From Aurantibacter_A sp039941195 (GTDB lineage: Bacteria > Bacteroidota > Bacteroidia > Flavobacteriales > Flavobacteriaceae): a stretch of DNA of 64,000 bases. A program made the translations under genes and the position numbers. Position 1 is the stretch's first letter, and the number at the start of each line of letters is the position of its first letter. Positions 19,302-28,645 of the stretch are shown piece after piece. The DNA lies in the NCBI RefSeq assembly GCF_039941195.1, contig NZ_JBDVFA010000060.1, positions 62,001-126,000 on the forward strand, read 5' to 3'. The notes under the pieces were generated by a model. It was not told the origin of the DNA. It searched no databases and saw only the letters and a list, made by a program, of their open reading frames with translations.

Positions 19302-22300
19302 ATGAATAGCATTTTAAAAGGAATTTTTGGAGTTTTACTTATAATTCCATTATTAATTGGTTGTAATACGAAAAAAGAAAAATCATTTTTTGTAGATGAC
19401 CAACCTAGACGAATTGAATTATTATTTCTCGGACACGAATTAGAACATCATAATTCAAGAAAGTATTTCCCAATTCTTGCTGCTGCGCTAACTAAAGAAG
19501 GTATAAATATCACATATACTGAAAATACTAATGATTTAAATTCTGATAATCTAAATTTATATGATGGTCTAATCATCTATGCTAATCATGAAGAAATCCT
19601 TCCAAATCAAGAATCAGCATTATTAGACTATATTTCAAATGGTCATGCTTTAATCCCAATTCACTCAGCTAGTTTTTGCTTTAAAAACTCATCGAAATAT
19701 ATAGATTTAGTTGGCGCACAATTTAAGGAACATAGTGAAGGTATTTTCAAAACAACTATTGTAAAAAAAGACCACCCAACTATGCTAGGTCTTGAAGAAT
19801 TCTCTACATGGGATGAAACGTATGTCCACGATAAAATAGCGGATGATATTGAAATTTTAATGGAGCGTGTAGAAGGTGAACATCATGAGCCTTGGACTTG
19901 GGTGAAATCCGTCGGTAAAGGAAAAGTATTTTATACAGCATATGGACATGATGAACGTACTTGGAATCAAACCGGATTTCAACAATTAATAAAACAAGGA
20001 ATTCTGTGGTCAGTTGACGCTATAGCCAATAAAAATTGGGAGGCCTATTCAAAAGATATTCCAACCCTAGCGTATGAAGAACGTGATAATATTCCGAATT
20101 ACGAAAAACGTGACTCGCGCTTAAAATATCAATTACCATTAACACCTGAGGCATCAGCCAAATTAATTCAGGTTCCGGTCGAATTCAATCTAGAATTATT
20201 CGCGTCGGAACCTGACATTATTAATCCAATCGCCATGAATTGGGATGAAAAGGGTAGACTTTGGGTTATTGAAACTGTTGATTACCCCAATACAGTACGT
20301 GATAAAAATGGTATTGGTGATGACAAGGTGAAAATATTAGAAGATACTGATAATGACGGCAAAGCTGATAAAGTGACCATCTTCGCAGAAAACCTAAACA
20401 TACCTACTAGTTTTGCATTTTATGACGGGGGCATAATTGTTTCTCAGGCACCACATTTCTTATTTTTAAAAGATACTGATGGAGATGACAAAGCTGACAT
20501 TAGAGAAATAGCAATTGACGGCTGGGGTACATATGACACCCATGCAGGGCCATCAAATCTTCAATACGGAATTGACAATAATTTATATGGTGTTGTTGGC
20601 TATTCTGGTTTTGAAGGCACAATTTATGGTGAAGAATTGGATTTCAACCAAAACATGTATCGCTTTGATCCTAAGAATAAATATTTCGAAGTCTTAACAA
20701 ATACAAGTAACAATACTTGGGGCTTAGGCATAACTGAAGACAACTCGCTTTTTGCATCTACAGCAAATAATACACACAGTGTTTATTTGGGAATTCCTAA
20801 CAAAATAATGAAAGACGTTGAAGGCATTCCTGCACAAGGTAGTCTAAAAATTGATGGCCATTATGCCATGCAACCTTTAACACCAAACATTAGACAAGTT
20901 GATGTTTTTGGAGGATTTACTGCTGCCGCAGGACATCATTTTTACACTGCAAGAAATTATCCTAGTATTTACTGGAATAAATTTGCCTTTGTATGTGAAC
21001 CAACGGGAGGCCTTGTACATATTGCCAAAATAGAGCGAGAAGGAGCTAATTATATTGAAAAAGATGGTGGCAATCTGTTTGCTAGTTCTGACGAATGGGT
21101 TTCACCAGTGGAAGCCAAGGTTGGGCCCGATGGTAATGTATGGGTAGCAGATTGGTATAACTTTATTATTCAACATAATCCTACTCCGAGAGAAGACAAT
21201 GCTGGTTATGACGCTACAAACGGAAAAGGTAATGCTTATGAAAACCCCTTACGAGATAAGTCTAGAGGTCGAATTTGGCGAATTGTTCCAAAAAATGATA
21301 TAGCAAAAACTGCACAGTCTTTAGATAAGGAAGATTCTGATGATTTAATTAAGGCGCTCTCGAATAACAATATGTTTTGGCGTTTAACTGCACAACGTTT
21401 GTTAGTTGATAATGAAAATAATGAGGTACTCTCAGACCTATACAAATTAGCTAATAATAAAAAAGTAGATGCAATGGGCATGAATACCTCCGCTCTACAT
21501 GCGCTCTGGACAATCAATGGCTTAGCAGATTTAAGTTCTAATAAAGATGCACTCAACACTATAGTCGATGCTTTAAATCACCCCTCATACGCCGTTAGAA
21601 AAGCTGCATTACAAATAATTCCTAAAAATGAAACAAGCGATAAACTAATTTTAGATTCAAATCTTCTTGCTGATAAAAATGAGTTGGTTCGCTTAGCCAC
21701 ATTACTTTATTTTGCTGAGCGACCAGCTTCGGATGCCATCGGCTCAAAACTATTTAATATAAGCGAGGAAGAATCAATTATTGCTGATGATTGGTTATCT
21801 AAAGCAACTTATGCCGCTGCTAGTAAACATTCCAAAGGCTTTATAGATGCTTTTACTACCTCAAACCCTGATTTCAAAGTAAATGAAGAAACCGTTAAGA
21901 AACGTCAAGAAATAGACTTTGACGACAGCAAATGGAAAACCATGCAAATACCCCAGTATATTGAAGATGCAGGCTTAGAAATGGATGGAGTTATCTGGTT
22001 TCGAAAAGAATTTAATTTTAGCTCATACGAAAAAACTCACATCTCTTTAGGCCCAATTGATGATTCCGATATTGTATATATTAATGGTGAAAAAATTGGT
22101 GCCACTGAAAAAGATTATGAAAGGAACCGATATTACGATGTGCCTACAAAATTGCTCTTAAAAAATAAAAATGTAATCGCCATACGCGTTGAAGACACTG
22201 GTGGAGGTGGAGGCATTTATGGAGAACCTGAACAACTTTATATTCGTTCTGGTAATAAAACCACTAAGCTTTCTGGCGAATGGAAATATGAAATTGAAAC

Positions 22301-22802
22301 TAATTACTCCCAAGCGTCTAAGAATGCTTTTAGCGAAACCTCTATAGCTCAAGTTTTTACAAAAAACTATGCTAATTCAAGTGTTAAAGACAACACCAAC
22401 GATATAGGTAGTGATCGCAATAGTACTGTTATCAATATGAAAACAATTAAAAATGAAATGAAATTCAACCTTTCAGAAATTGTTGTTGAAGCTGGAGAGT
22501 CAATCGAATTGGTATTGGAAAATGTTGATTTTATGCAACATAACCTCATCATTATTAAACCTGGAACTATTGAAAAAGTAGGAGCTGCCGCAGATAAATT
22601 GGCTCAAGAACCTAAAGGGGCCGATCTAAATTATGTGCCGAATATGAATGAAGTTCTTTTTGCTACAGATTTAATTAACCCACAAGAAACCGTCACCTTA
22701 AAATTCACCGCCCCAAATGAACCTGGAATGTATCCATTTGTCTGTACTTTTCCGGGACATTGGCGTTTTATGAAAGGTATTATGAAGGTAGTTAGTAAAT
22801 AA
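19302..22802 (+). CDS. Large lipoprotein: ThuA + PVC-type dehydrogenase propeller + HEAT + jelly-roll + azurin-like domain
   Basis: The 1166-residue protein has a lipobox (LLIGC at residues ~17-21). Residues ~38-245 form a ThuA-like glutamine-amidotransferase fold (IELLFLGHELEHH, YDGLIIYANH, THE final KGKVFYTAYGHDERTW). Residues ~280-665 match the 'membrane-bound dehydrogenase' propeller first known from Planctomycetes and Verrucomicrobia, with calcium-type loops DTDNDGKAD and DTDGDDKAD. Residues ~690-850 look like HEAT repeats, and ~880-1000 like a galactose-binding-type jelly roll. The end is an azurin-like cupredoxin with ligands near H1080, C1148, H1153 and M1157, at exactly the C-x4-H-x3-M spacing of azurin. 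It probably oxidises or binds a sugar in the periplasm and passes electrons on through copper. No haem motif (CxxCH) was seen. Confidence 0.8.
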   Translation: MNSILKGIFGVLLIIPLLIGCNTKKEKSFFVDDQPRRIELLFLGHELEHHNSRKYFPILAAALTKEGINITYTENTNDLNSDNLNLYDGLIIYANHEEILPNQESALLDYISNGHALIPIHSASFCFKNSSKYIDLVGAQFKEHSEGIFKTTIVKKDHPTMLGLEEFSTWDETYVHDKIADDIEILMERVEGEHHEPWTWVKSVGKGKVFYTAYGHDERTWNQTGFQQLIKQGILWSVDAIANKNWEAYSKDIPTLAYEERDNIPNYEKRDSRLKYQLPLTPEASAKLIQVPVEFNLELFASEPDIINPIAMNWDEKGRLWVIETVDYPNTVRDKNGIGDDKVKILEDTDNDGKADKVTIFAENLNIPTSFAFYDGGIIVSQAPHFLFLKDTDGDDKADIREIAIDGWGTYDTHAGPSNLQYGIDNNLYGVVGYSGFEGTIYGEELDFNQNMYRFDPKNKYFEVLTNTSNNTWGLGITEDNSLFASTANNTHSVYLGIPNKIMKDVEGIPAQGSLKIDGHYAMQPLTPNIRQVDVFGGFTAAAGHHFYTARNYPSIYWNKFAFVCEPTGGLVHIAKIEREGANYIEKDGGNLFASSDEWVSPVEAKVGPDGNVWVADWYNFIIQHNPTPREDNAGYDATNGKGNAYENPLRDKSRGRIWRIVPKNDIAKTAQSLDKEDSDDLIKALSNNNMFWRLTAQRLLVDNENNEVLSDLYKLANNKKVDAMGMNTSALHALWTINGLADLSSNKDALNTIVDALNHPSYAVRKAALQIIPKNETSDKLILDSNLLADKNELVRLATLLYFAERPASDAIGSKLFNISEEESIIADDWLSKATYAAASKHSKGFIDAFTTSNPDFKVNEETVKKRQEIDFDDSKWKTMQIPQYIEDAGLEMDGVIWFRKEFNFSSYEKTHISLGPIDDSDIVYINGEKIGATEKDYERNRYYDVPTKLLLKNKNVIAIRVEDTGGGGGIYGEPEQLYIRSGNKTTKLSGEWKYEIETNYSQASKNAFSETSIAQVFTKNYANSSVKDNTNDIGSDRNSTVINMKTIKNEMKFNLSEIVVEAGESIELVLENVDFMQHNLIIIKPGTIEKVGAAADKLAQEPKGADLNYVPNMNEVLFATDLINPQETVTLKFTAPNEPGMYPFVCTFPGHWRFMKGIMKVVSK

Positions 22803-22808
22803 AAAAAT

Positions 22809-23666
22809 ATGTCAAAAAATATACAATTCGGTGTTAGCACTTGGCTCTGGCAATCACCGTTCACAACTGCATCTATCGCTCTTTTTCCGAAGATTAAAAA
22901 AATGGGATTTGACGTTGTTGAAATACCTGTTGAGGATCCAAATTTGATTGATAGCGCCATTGTTAAACAGGCCCTAAATGACAACGGATTGAGACCTACA
23001 GTTTGTGGTGTTTTTGGTCCAACTAAAGATTTGACTGCAGCTGATATTAGCTTGCACAAAAACTGCTTTCAGTATATAGAAGAATGCTTTAAGCTTTGCT
23101 CAATTTTTGAAGTCGATTTTTTAGCAGGCCCTATGTATTCAGCAGTGGGCAAAGCACGAATGGTTTCTGAAGAACAACGGAAAATAGAATGGAACTTAGC
23201 CGTTACCAACCTTCAAAAGGTTTGTGAAATAGCAAAAACCTATGATCAACAAATTGCCTTAGAATCATTAAACAGATTTGAATCTGATCTTATAAACACC
23301 GCTGATGATTTATTGCGATTAGTCAATGACATTAATGCGTCTAATGCCAAAATATTACTCGATGGTTTTCACATGACAATTGAAGAAAAAAACGTTCGAA
23401 AAGCTATAAACTCAGTTGGGGATAAATTAATTCATGTACAAGTTTCTGAAAACCATAGAGGAATTCCTGGAACAGGATTGACACCATGGGATGATTTTAA
23501 ATTAGGTTTACAAGACATAAATTATAAAGGAGCCATGGTCATAGAAAGTTTTACTCCGGAAATAAAAGAATTAGCAGGCGCCGTATGTATTTGGAAAAAT
23601 CTTGCAAATAGTCAGGATGAATTTGCATCTGAGGGACTCAAATTTTTAAAACAAACATTTAATTAA
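22809..23666 (+). CDS. TIM-barrel sugar isomerase/epimerase (ketose 3-epimerase-like)
   Basis: The 285-residue protein belongs to the AP-endonuclease-2/xylose-isomerase-like barrel. Residues that normally bind the divalent metal and sugar are visible: ALESLNRFESD near 150 (Glu), KILLDGFHMTIEEKN near 180 (Asp, His), HVQVSENHRGIPGTG near 210 (His), and MVIESFTPE near 243 (Glu). This E-D-H-E set is that of D-tagatose/D-allulose 3-epimerases and related 3-keto-sugar isomerases. It is cytoplasmic (no signal). It begins six bases after the large lipoprotein gene and six bases before the oxidoreductase, forming one operon. The true substrate is unknown. Confidence 0.85.
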   Translation: MSKNIQFGVSTWLWQSPFTTASIALFPKIKKMGFDVVEIPVEDPNLIDSAIVKQALNDNGLRPTVCGVFGPTKDLTAADISLHKNCFQYIEECFKLCSIFEVDFLAGPMYSAVGKARMVSEEQRKIEWNLAVTNLQKVCEIAKTYDQQIALESLNRFESDLINTADDLLRLVNDINASNAKILLDGFHMTIEEKNVRKAINSVGDKLIHVQVSENHRGIPGTGLTPWDDFKLGLQDINYKGAMVIESFTPEIKELAGAVCIWKNLANSQDEFASEGLKFLKQTFN

Positions 23667-23672
23667 TCTAAA

Positions 23673-24797
23673 ATGAAAAAAATAAATATAGCTATTGTTG
23701 GATTAGGGTTCGGTGCAGAATTTATTCCAATTTATCAAAAACATCCGAATGCAAATTTGATAGCTATTTGCCAAAGAAACGAACCCAAACTAAACGAAAT
23801 AGGAGATGCTTTTAATATTGAAAAAAGATTTACCTCTTATGACGAATTATTAATGGATTCGGACATTGACGCGGTACATATTAATACTCCTATCCCTAAT
23901 CATGGAGAACAATCTATTAAAGCATTAAAAGCGGGCAAACATTTAGCCTGTACCGTGCCCATGGCAACTACTGTTGAAGAATGTCAACAGATAGTTGAAT
24001 TGGTTGAAGAAACCGGTTTAACTTATATGATGATGGAAACTGTAGTATATGCTCGCGAATTTTTGTACATGAAAGAGTTGTATGAAAATGGTGATTTAGG
24101 AAAAGTTCAATTTTTAAAAGCCAGTCATCAACAAGACATGGATGGTTGGCCAAATTATTGGCCAGGATTACCGCCAATGCATTATGCAACGCATTGTGTA
24201 GGTCCTGTTTTAGCTTTAACTCGTGGTCAGGCTGAATATGTTTCTTGTTTTGGTTCAGGAACAATTCGAGAAGAATTAATTAATGAATACAACTCACCTT
24301 ATGCTGTTGAAACCACACATATTAAATTCAAAGATTCTGATTTAAGCGCTCAAGTCTATCGCTCTCTTTTTGATGTTGCGCGCCAATACAGAGAAAGCTT
24401 TGAGGTCTATGGCTCTAAAAAATCTGTAGAATGGCCACTTATAGAAGGCAAACCATTAGTAGTACACACAGCTAAGAAACCTGAACCAGAAATTCCAGAA
24501 GAAATTGAAAGTCCGGATTTTGCAAAATTATTACCTAAGGAAATTCAAGGTTTCACTACCCACGGGGTTTATGATACTGATGATAATACACATCTATCTT
24601 TTACACAAGGAGCTGGCCACGGCGGTTCACACCCACATTTAGTTCATGAATTTGTAAAAGCTTTAATTAACGCTGAATCGCCATATCCGAATGCTAAGCA
24701 ATCTGCAAATATTACTTGCGTCGGTATATTATCACATGAATCTGCATTAAAAGGTGGCAAAATAATACGACTTCCAGATTTCACTTTTAATGAGTGA
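23673..24797 (+). CDS. Gfo/Idh/MocA family NAD(P)-dependent oxidoreductase
   Basis: The 374-residue protein starts KINIAIVGLGFGAEFIPIY, the Rossmann GxGxxx dinucleotide loop. HINTPIPNHGEQSIKALKAGKHLACTVPMATTVEE near 70-105 is where the family's 'EKP' motif is normally found, here as CTVP, so the usual lysine is absent. The C-terminal sheet domain is complete (MHYATHCVGPVLALTRG, then HGGSHPHLVHEFVKAL near 320). These enzymes oxidise sugar, inositol or sugar-acid hydroxyls, often at C3. Beside a 3-epimerase-like barrel and a periplasmic dehydrogenase it suggests a 3-keto-sugar pathway. The missing lysine may mean altered chemistry. Confidence 0.85.
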   Translation: MKKINIAIVGLGFGAEFIPIYQKHPNANLIAICQRNEPKLNEIGDAFNIEKRFTSYDELLMDSDIDAVHINTPIPNHGEQSIKALKAGKHLACTVPMATTVEECQQIVELVEETGLTYMMMETVVYAREFLYMKELYENGDLGKVQFLKASHQQDMDGWPNYWPGLPPMHYATHCVGPVLALTRGQAEYVSCFGSGTIREELINEYNSPYAVETTHIKFKDSDLSAQVYRSLFDVARQYRESFEVYGSKKSVEWPLIEGKPLVVHTAKKPEPEIPEEIESPDFAKLLPKEIQGFTTHGVYDTDDNTHLSFTQGAGHGGSHPHLVHEFVKALINAESPYPNAKQSANITCVGILSHESALKGGKIIRLPDFTFNE

Positions 24798-25019
24798 ATT
24801 TCAACTAATCCACATTGATTAATATTTAAGAAACATAATACTACAATTAAAAAAATAAGTGCAAAACTAAATCAAATTATGATTATCATTTTTAGCACTT
24901 AAAGAATTATTCTATATTGACATGTTTAACTCTTATAATTTTAAATTAAGTGTGTTCAAAAAACATGAAAAAATTGAGATAGTTTCTTATATTCTTATTT
25001 AAAAACTAACACAAATAAC

Positions 25020-25955
25020 ATGAAAAAATTAAAACTTTATTCAACTATTAAAAGCTTTGCTCTGGCTTTTTTACTCATTGGCAGTTTCTCATGTAAAAAC
25101 AGTGTAAAAAAAGAAGCAGTAAGTGAAGAGAACACTAATGAAATTATCGAAAACAGTACAGCTAATTTTGGTGGTTTAGCGTTGTACACCGTTCGCGATG
25201 ATATGGGAACTGATGCTAAAGCTACACTGCAAGCAGTTGCTGATGCTGGATACAAAAACATAGAGGCTGCGGGATATGCTGATGGCAATTTTTATGACAT
25301 GTCTCCAACTGATTTTAAAGCACTTTTAGATGAATTAGAATTATCCCCAATTAGCACGCATCAAGCAACCGTTACTCTTGAAAATGCTGATGCAATGATG
25401 GCAGATGTAAAAGCAGCGGGATTTGAGTATTTTGTTATTCCTATTCCTCCTATGGGTATGTTTGAATACAACCAGGAAAAACAAAGCATGGGAATGAATG
25501 GAACTGCTGTAGATCTTGCGAAAATATTAGACACATTGGGTGAGAAAGCATCAGCAGTAGGACTAAAATTATTATACCATAATCATGATTTTGAGTTTAT
25601 AAAGAATGATTCGGGCGAATCAATTATTGATTATTTATTAGAAAACTGCAACGCTAACCATGTAAACTTTCAAATGGACTTGTATTGGGTTACAAAGGCA
25701 GAAGCCGACCCTATCGCCTATTTCGAAAAATACCCAGGTCGTTTTATAATTTGGCATGTAAAAGACATGGATTCAAAAGGTCGATTTGCTCCAGTTGGTA
25801 CTGGCAAAATAGATTTTGAAAGCATCTTAGCTAAAAAAGAATTGTCTGGGATGAAATATTATATGGTAGAACAGGACAAGACTTTCGACGGAATGAAGCC
25901 GCTTGAGGTTATTAAAACTAGTCATGAGGGATTAAAGAAAATAGGTTTTAAATAA
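25020..25955 (+). CDS. Lipoprotein TIM-barrel sugar isomerase/epimerase-like
   Basis: The 311-residue protein begins with a lipoprotein signal (AFLLIGSFSCKN). The mature part is an AP-endonuclease-2-type barrel: GGLALYTVRDDMGTDAKATLQ near 50, GLKLLYHNHDFEF near 182 (His), HVNFQMDLYWVTKAEADP near 213 (Asp), IIWHVKDMD near 240 (His), and YYMVEQDKTFDGM near 282 (Glu). This is a close variant of the metal-binding set in the cytoplasmic epimerase at 22809. An anchored periplasmic epimerase fits periplasmic sugar modification. A 222-base gap with its own weak promoter-like AT tract separates it from the oxidoreductase gene. A strong hairpin follows it. Confidence 0.83.
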   Translation: MKKLKLYSTIKSFALAFLLIGSFSCKNSVKKEAVSEENTNEIIENSTANFGGLALYTVRDDMGTDAKATLQAVADAGYKNIEAAGYADGNFYDMSPTDFKALLDELELSPISTHQATVTLENADAMMADVKAAGFEYFVIPIPPMGMFEYNQEKQSMGMNGTAVDLAKILDTLGEKASAVGLKLLYHNHDFEFIKNDSGESIIDYLLENCNANHVNFQMDLYWVTKAEADPIAYFEKYPGRFIIWHVKDMDSKGRFAPVGTGKIDFESILAKKELSGMKYYMVEQDKTFDGMKPLEVIKTSHEGLKKIGFK

Positions 25956-26260
25956 CCCCATTTATTTACGACATTTTAGTGTGAATACACTGAAATGTTA
26001 TACACCTGCGCCAACCAAACATTAATCATACTGAACCTATTATCGTTAATATTCAGCATTTAAGACTTAGCTGACTTCGTAGCCATTGTTATCACTAAAA
26101 TTTCTTCATTATAAATTCGGCAAAAATTACCAAATGAAATCAAAACAGTGAACCCTGTCGTTCATGTGAAGACCTCAGTCGTTTAAAGATTTAGAACAAA
26201 TGTTTTAATAATTTTAAAGATCTTTTACAAACCAACTTAACATAGATTTAATTAAAAAAG
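25956..26260. other. Intergenic gap with terminator-like hairpin
   Basis: This 305-base gap holds a 12-bp hairpin (ACATTTTAGTGT / ACACTGAAATGT, loop GAAT) at 25971-25998, one G-T pair, with no T tract after it. It probably ends the preceding transcript. No coding stretch, palindromic operator of the TTGGTNAACCAA type, or clear -33/-7 promoter was seen in the remainder. Confidence 0.55.
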
Positions 26261-28645
26261 ATGCCTAAATTACTTTATGCGCTCCTAATTGGAGCTCTAC
26301 TTTTAAAAACCACTACTGTTTCAGCTCAAACCAACACTACCATAAGCGGAAAAGTTATTGCTACTGACGGCTTGCCTATTGAATTTGCCACCGTGTTAGT
26401 TGGCAATCCAGAAAATCAAAAACCGATTGCTGGAACTACCACCTTAGAAGATGGTGCTTTCTCTCTAGAAACTAATGTAGAAACTTTTTATATTGAGATA
26501 AGTTTTATTGGCTTTACTAAGAAAACTATAGAAAATCCAAAAATAATTGAAGGCAAAATTGAACTAGGCACCATAACCCTCGAAGAAGACTCCCAGCAAT
26601 TAGATGAAGTTGTTGTTGAAGGACAAGTCTCACAAACAGTTTTCAAATTAGACAAACGGGTTTTTAACGTTGGTGCAGATCTAAGCAGCACTGGAGCCAG
26701 CGCTCTTGAAGTTTTAAATAATGTTCCCTCTGTCAATGTAAATATTGAAGGTGCGATTAGTTTACGTGGTAGTGAAGGCGTACAAATGTTAATTAACGGC
26801 AAACCATCAGTTATCGCCAATGAGCAAGGAAATGCCCTAGGCACCTTAACTGCCGATATGATTGATCGAATTGAGGTTATTACCAACCCATCTGCTAAGT
26901 ATGACGCTGAAGGAACTTCTGGCATTATTAACATAGTCCTTAAAAAAGATGAAAAGAAAGGATTAAATGGTTCTGTTACATTAAACACTGGGGTTCCAAA
27001 TAATCACAGCGTAGGACTTAGTCTTAACCGACGTACCGAAAAGTTTAATTTATTTAGTCAAATCGGGTTAGGTCGTAGAACTTTCCCTAGTGATAATGAA
27101 ACAGAAAACCGTAATCTTACTGATAACACCTATATAAGTAGTATTGGAGAAAGTGACAAAAACGAGACTTTTTTCAACTTAATTCTAGGTACGGACTATC
27201 ATATTAATGACTTGAATGTTCTTACACTTTCAGGAAACTTCGCCTATGAATGGGAAAAAGAAAATGCGAATGCAGATTATAGCACTTTCGATTCAAGCAA
27301 CAATATAACTGATGCTTTCCACAGAAATGAACTTACTACGGCTACCAACCCAAAATACTCATATGAATTACAATACAAAAAAGATTTCGAAGGCAATGAA
27401 GACCAATCATTACTACTTAGCGCCACAGGAAACTTATTTGCAAAAGATCAAACCTCAGATTACAATAACATGGTGACCTTAGGTTCCGATGATGATTTAA
27501 TACAGGAAACTCGAACTGATTTTAAACAGGCGGAGTATACATTTAAAGCTGATTACACACATCCATGGGCAGAAAAATACACTATTGAAACTGGAGCGCA
27601 ATATCAAATAAATGATGTTTCAAATGATTTTGCCATAAGCGAATACATTAATGGAAATTTTATTGAAGATCCCGATTTAACAAATATTTTTGAATGGATT
27701 CAAAAAGTACTAGGCATATATACTACTGCGGCCTATGAAGGTGAAAAATGGGGATTAAAGTTAGGCTTACGTTATGAAGGCACCGATGTTGGCACCTTTC
27801 TACAGAACACCAATGTTAGTAATGACCAAAATTATAATAATTTCTTCCCTAGTGGACACACTTCTTATAAAGTAAATGATAATTTTTCATTACAAGCGGG
27901 TTATTCAAAGCGTATATTCCGACCAAGACTTTGGGATTTAAATCCCTTTTTGAATATTAGAAACTTTAATAGTAGACGAACTGGCAATCCGAACTTACAG
28001 CCTGAATTTACAGATAGCTTTGAAATAACAAGCATACTAAAAGCAGGTAAAACCTCAATGAATTTAGGCGTATATTACAGACATACTGAAGATGTAGTAG
28101 AGCAAATTGTTGAAATTGTGCTTGAGGAGGGAAATCAAATAGGCATATCCAAGCCAGAAAACATAGGCACCAACAATACAACTGGAATAGAGTTTAATGC
28201 AAAGTATTTACCCAATAATTGGTTATCATTTACTAATGATACTAATTATAATCAATTTGCACGAGAAGGAGAATATGATGGAACCGATTTTGATTTTAAT
28301 GGAAACCAATGGTCCACTCGAATAACGAGCAAAATTAAGCTACCAGCAGATTTTGATGTTGAATTTACCGGTAATTACCAATCTGGCTACAGAACACTAC
28401 TATCCAAAATATCTGAAACAGCCTTTATGGATTTCGGAGCAAGAAAGAAAATCATGAAAGGCAAAGCCATACTAAATTTAAGTATAAGAGATGTATTTGC
28501 ATCAAGAATTAGAGAAACAATTACAACCCAATCAACCTCCTACATTCGAGATTTTAGTAAAAGAGGTAGATTTATTACGTTTGGTGTAAGCTTCGGATTT
28601 GGTAAGGGAGAAGCTATGGAATTTTCAGGACAAAAACGCTTTTAA
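26261..28645 (+). CDS. TonB-dependent outer-membrane receptor (outer-membrane beta-barrel family, no SusD partner)
   Basis: The 794-residue protein has a signal peptide ending TVSAQ (residue ~23) and a CarboxypepD_reg-like domain (ISGKVIATDGLPIEFATVLV, then ISFIGFTKKT, ~28-110). A plug follows (SALEVLNNVPSVNVN, then LINGKPSV, then YDAEGTSGIINIVLK, ~145-230), with a barrel to the terminal phenylalanine. Its length and plug place it with the shorter receptors lacking the SusC-specific segments. It should import a small ligand with TonB energy. It stands alone: no SusD follows, and gaps of more than 300 bases flank it. The substrate may be the sugar acid handled by the genes before it, but nothing in the sequence proves that. 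Confidence 0.85.
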   Translation: MPKLLYALLIGALLLKTTTVSAQTNTTISGKVIATDGLPIEFATVLVGNPENQKPIAGTTTLEDGAFSLETNVETFYIEISFIGFTKKTIENPKIIEGKIELGTITLEEDSQQLDEVVVEGQVSQTVFKLDKRVFNVGADLSSTGASALEVLNNVPSVNVNIEGAISLRGSEGVQMLINGKPSVIANEQGNALGTLTADMIDRIEVITNPSAKYDAEGTSGIINIVLKKDEKKGLNGSVTLNTGVPNNHSVGLSLNRRTEKFNLFSQIGLGRRTFPSDNETENRNLTDNTYISSIGESDKNETFFNLILGTDYHINDLNVLTLSGNFAYEWEKENANADYSTFDSSNNITDAFHRNELTTATNPKYSYELQYKKDFEGNEDQSLLLSATGNLFAKDQTSDYNNMVTLGSDDDLIQETRTDFKQAEYTFKADYTHPWAEKYTIETGAQYQINDVSNDFAISEYINGNFIEDPDLTNIFEWIQKVLGIYTTAAYEGEKWGLKLGLRYEGTDVGTFLQNTNVSNDQNYNNFFPSGHTSYKVNDNFSLQAGYSKRIFRPRLWDLNPFLNIRNFNSRRTGNPNLQPEFTDSFEITSILKAGKTSMNLGVYYRHTEDVVEQIVEIVLEEGNQIGISKPENIGTNNTTGIEFNAKYLPNNWLSFTNDTNYNQFAREGEYDGTDFDFNGNQWSTRITSKIKLPADFDVEFTGNYQSGYRTLLSKISETAFMDFGARKKIMKGKAILNLSIRDVFASRIRETITTQSTSYIRDFSKRGRFITFGVSFGFGKGEAMEFSGQKRF

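Noticed and set aside
24857..24901. AAGTGC … GCACTTA hairpin after the Gfo/Idh gene
   Set aside because: The stem is only seven pairs with a 32-base loop and no T tract; it is too weak to call a terminator.
26488..26988. A 166-codon open frame on the - strand
   Set aside because: It is fully antisense to the TonB receptor plug, with serine/proline-rich composition typical of a mirrored frame and no partner genes.
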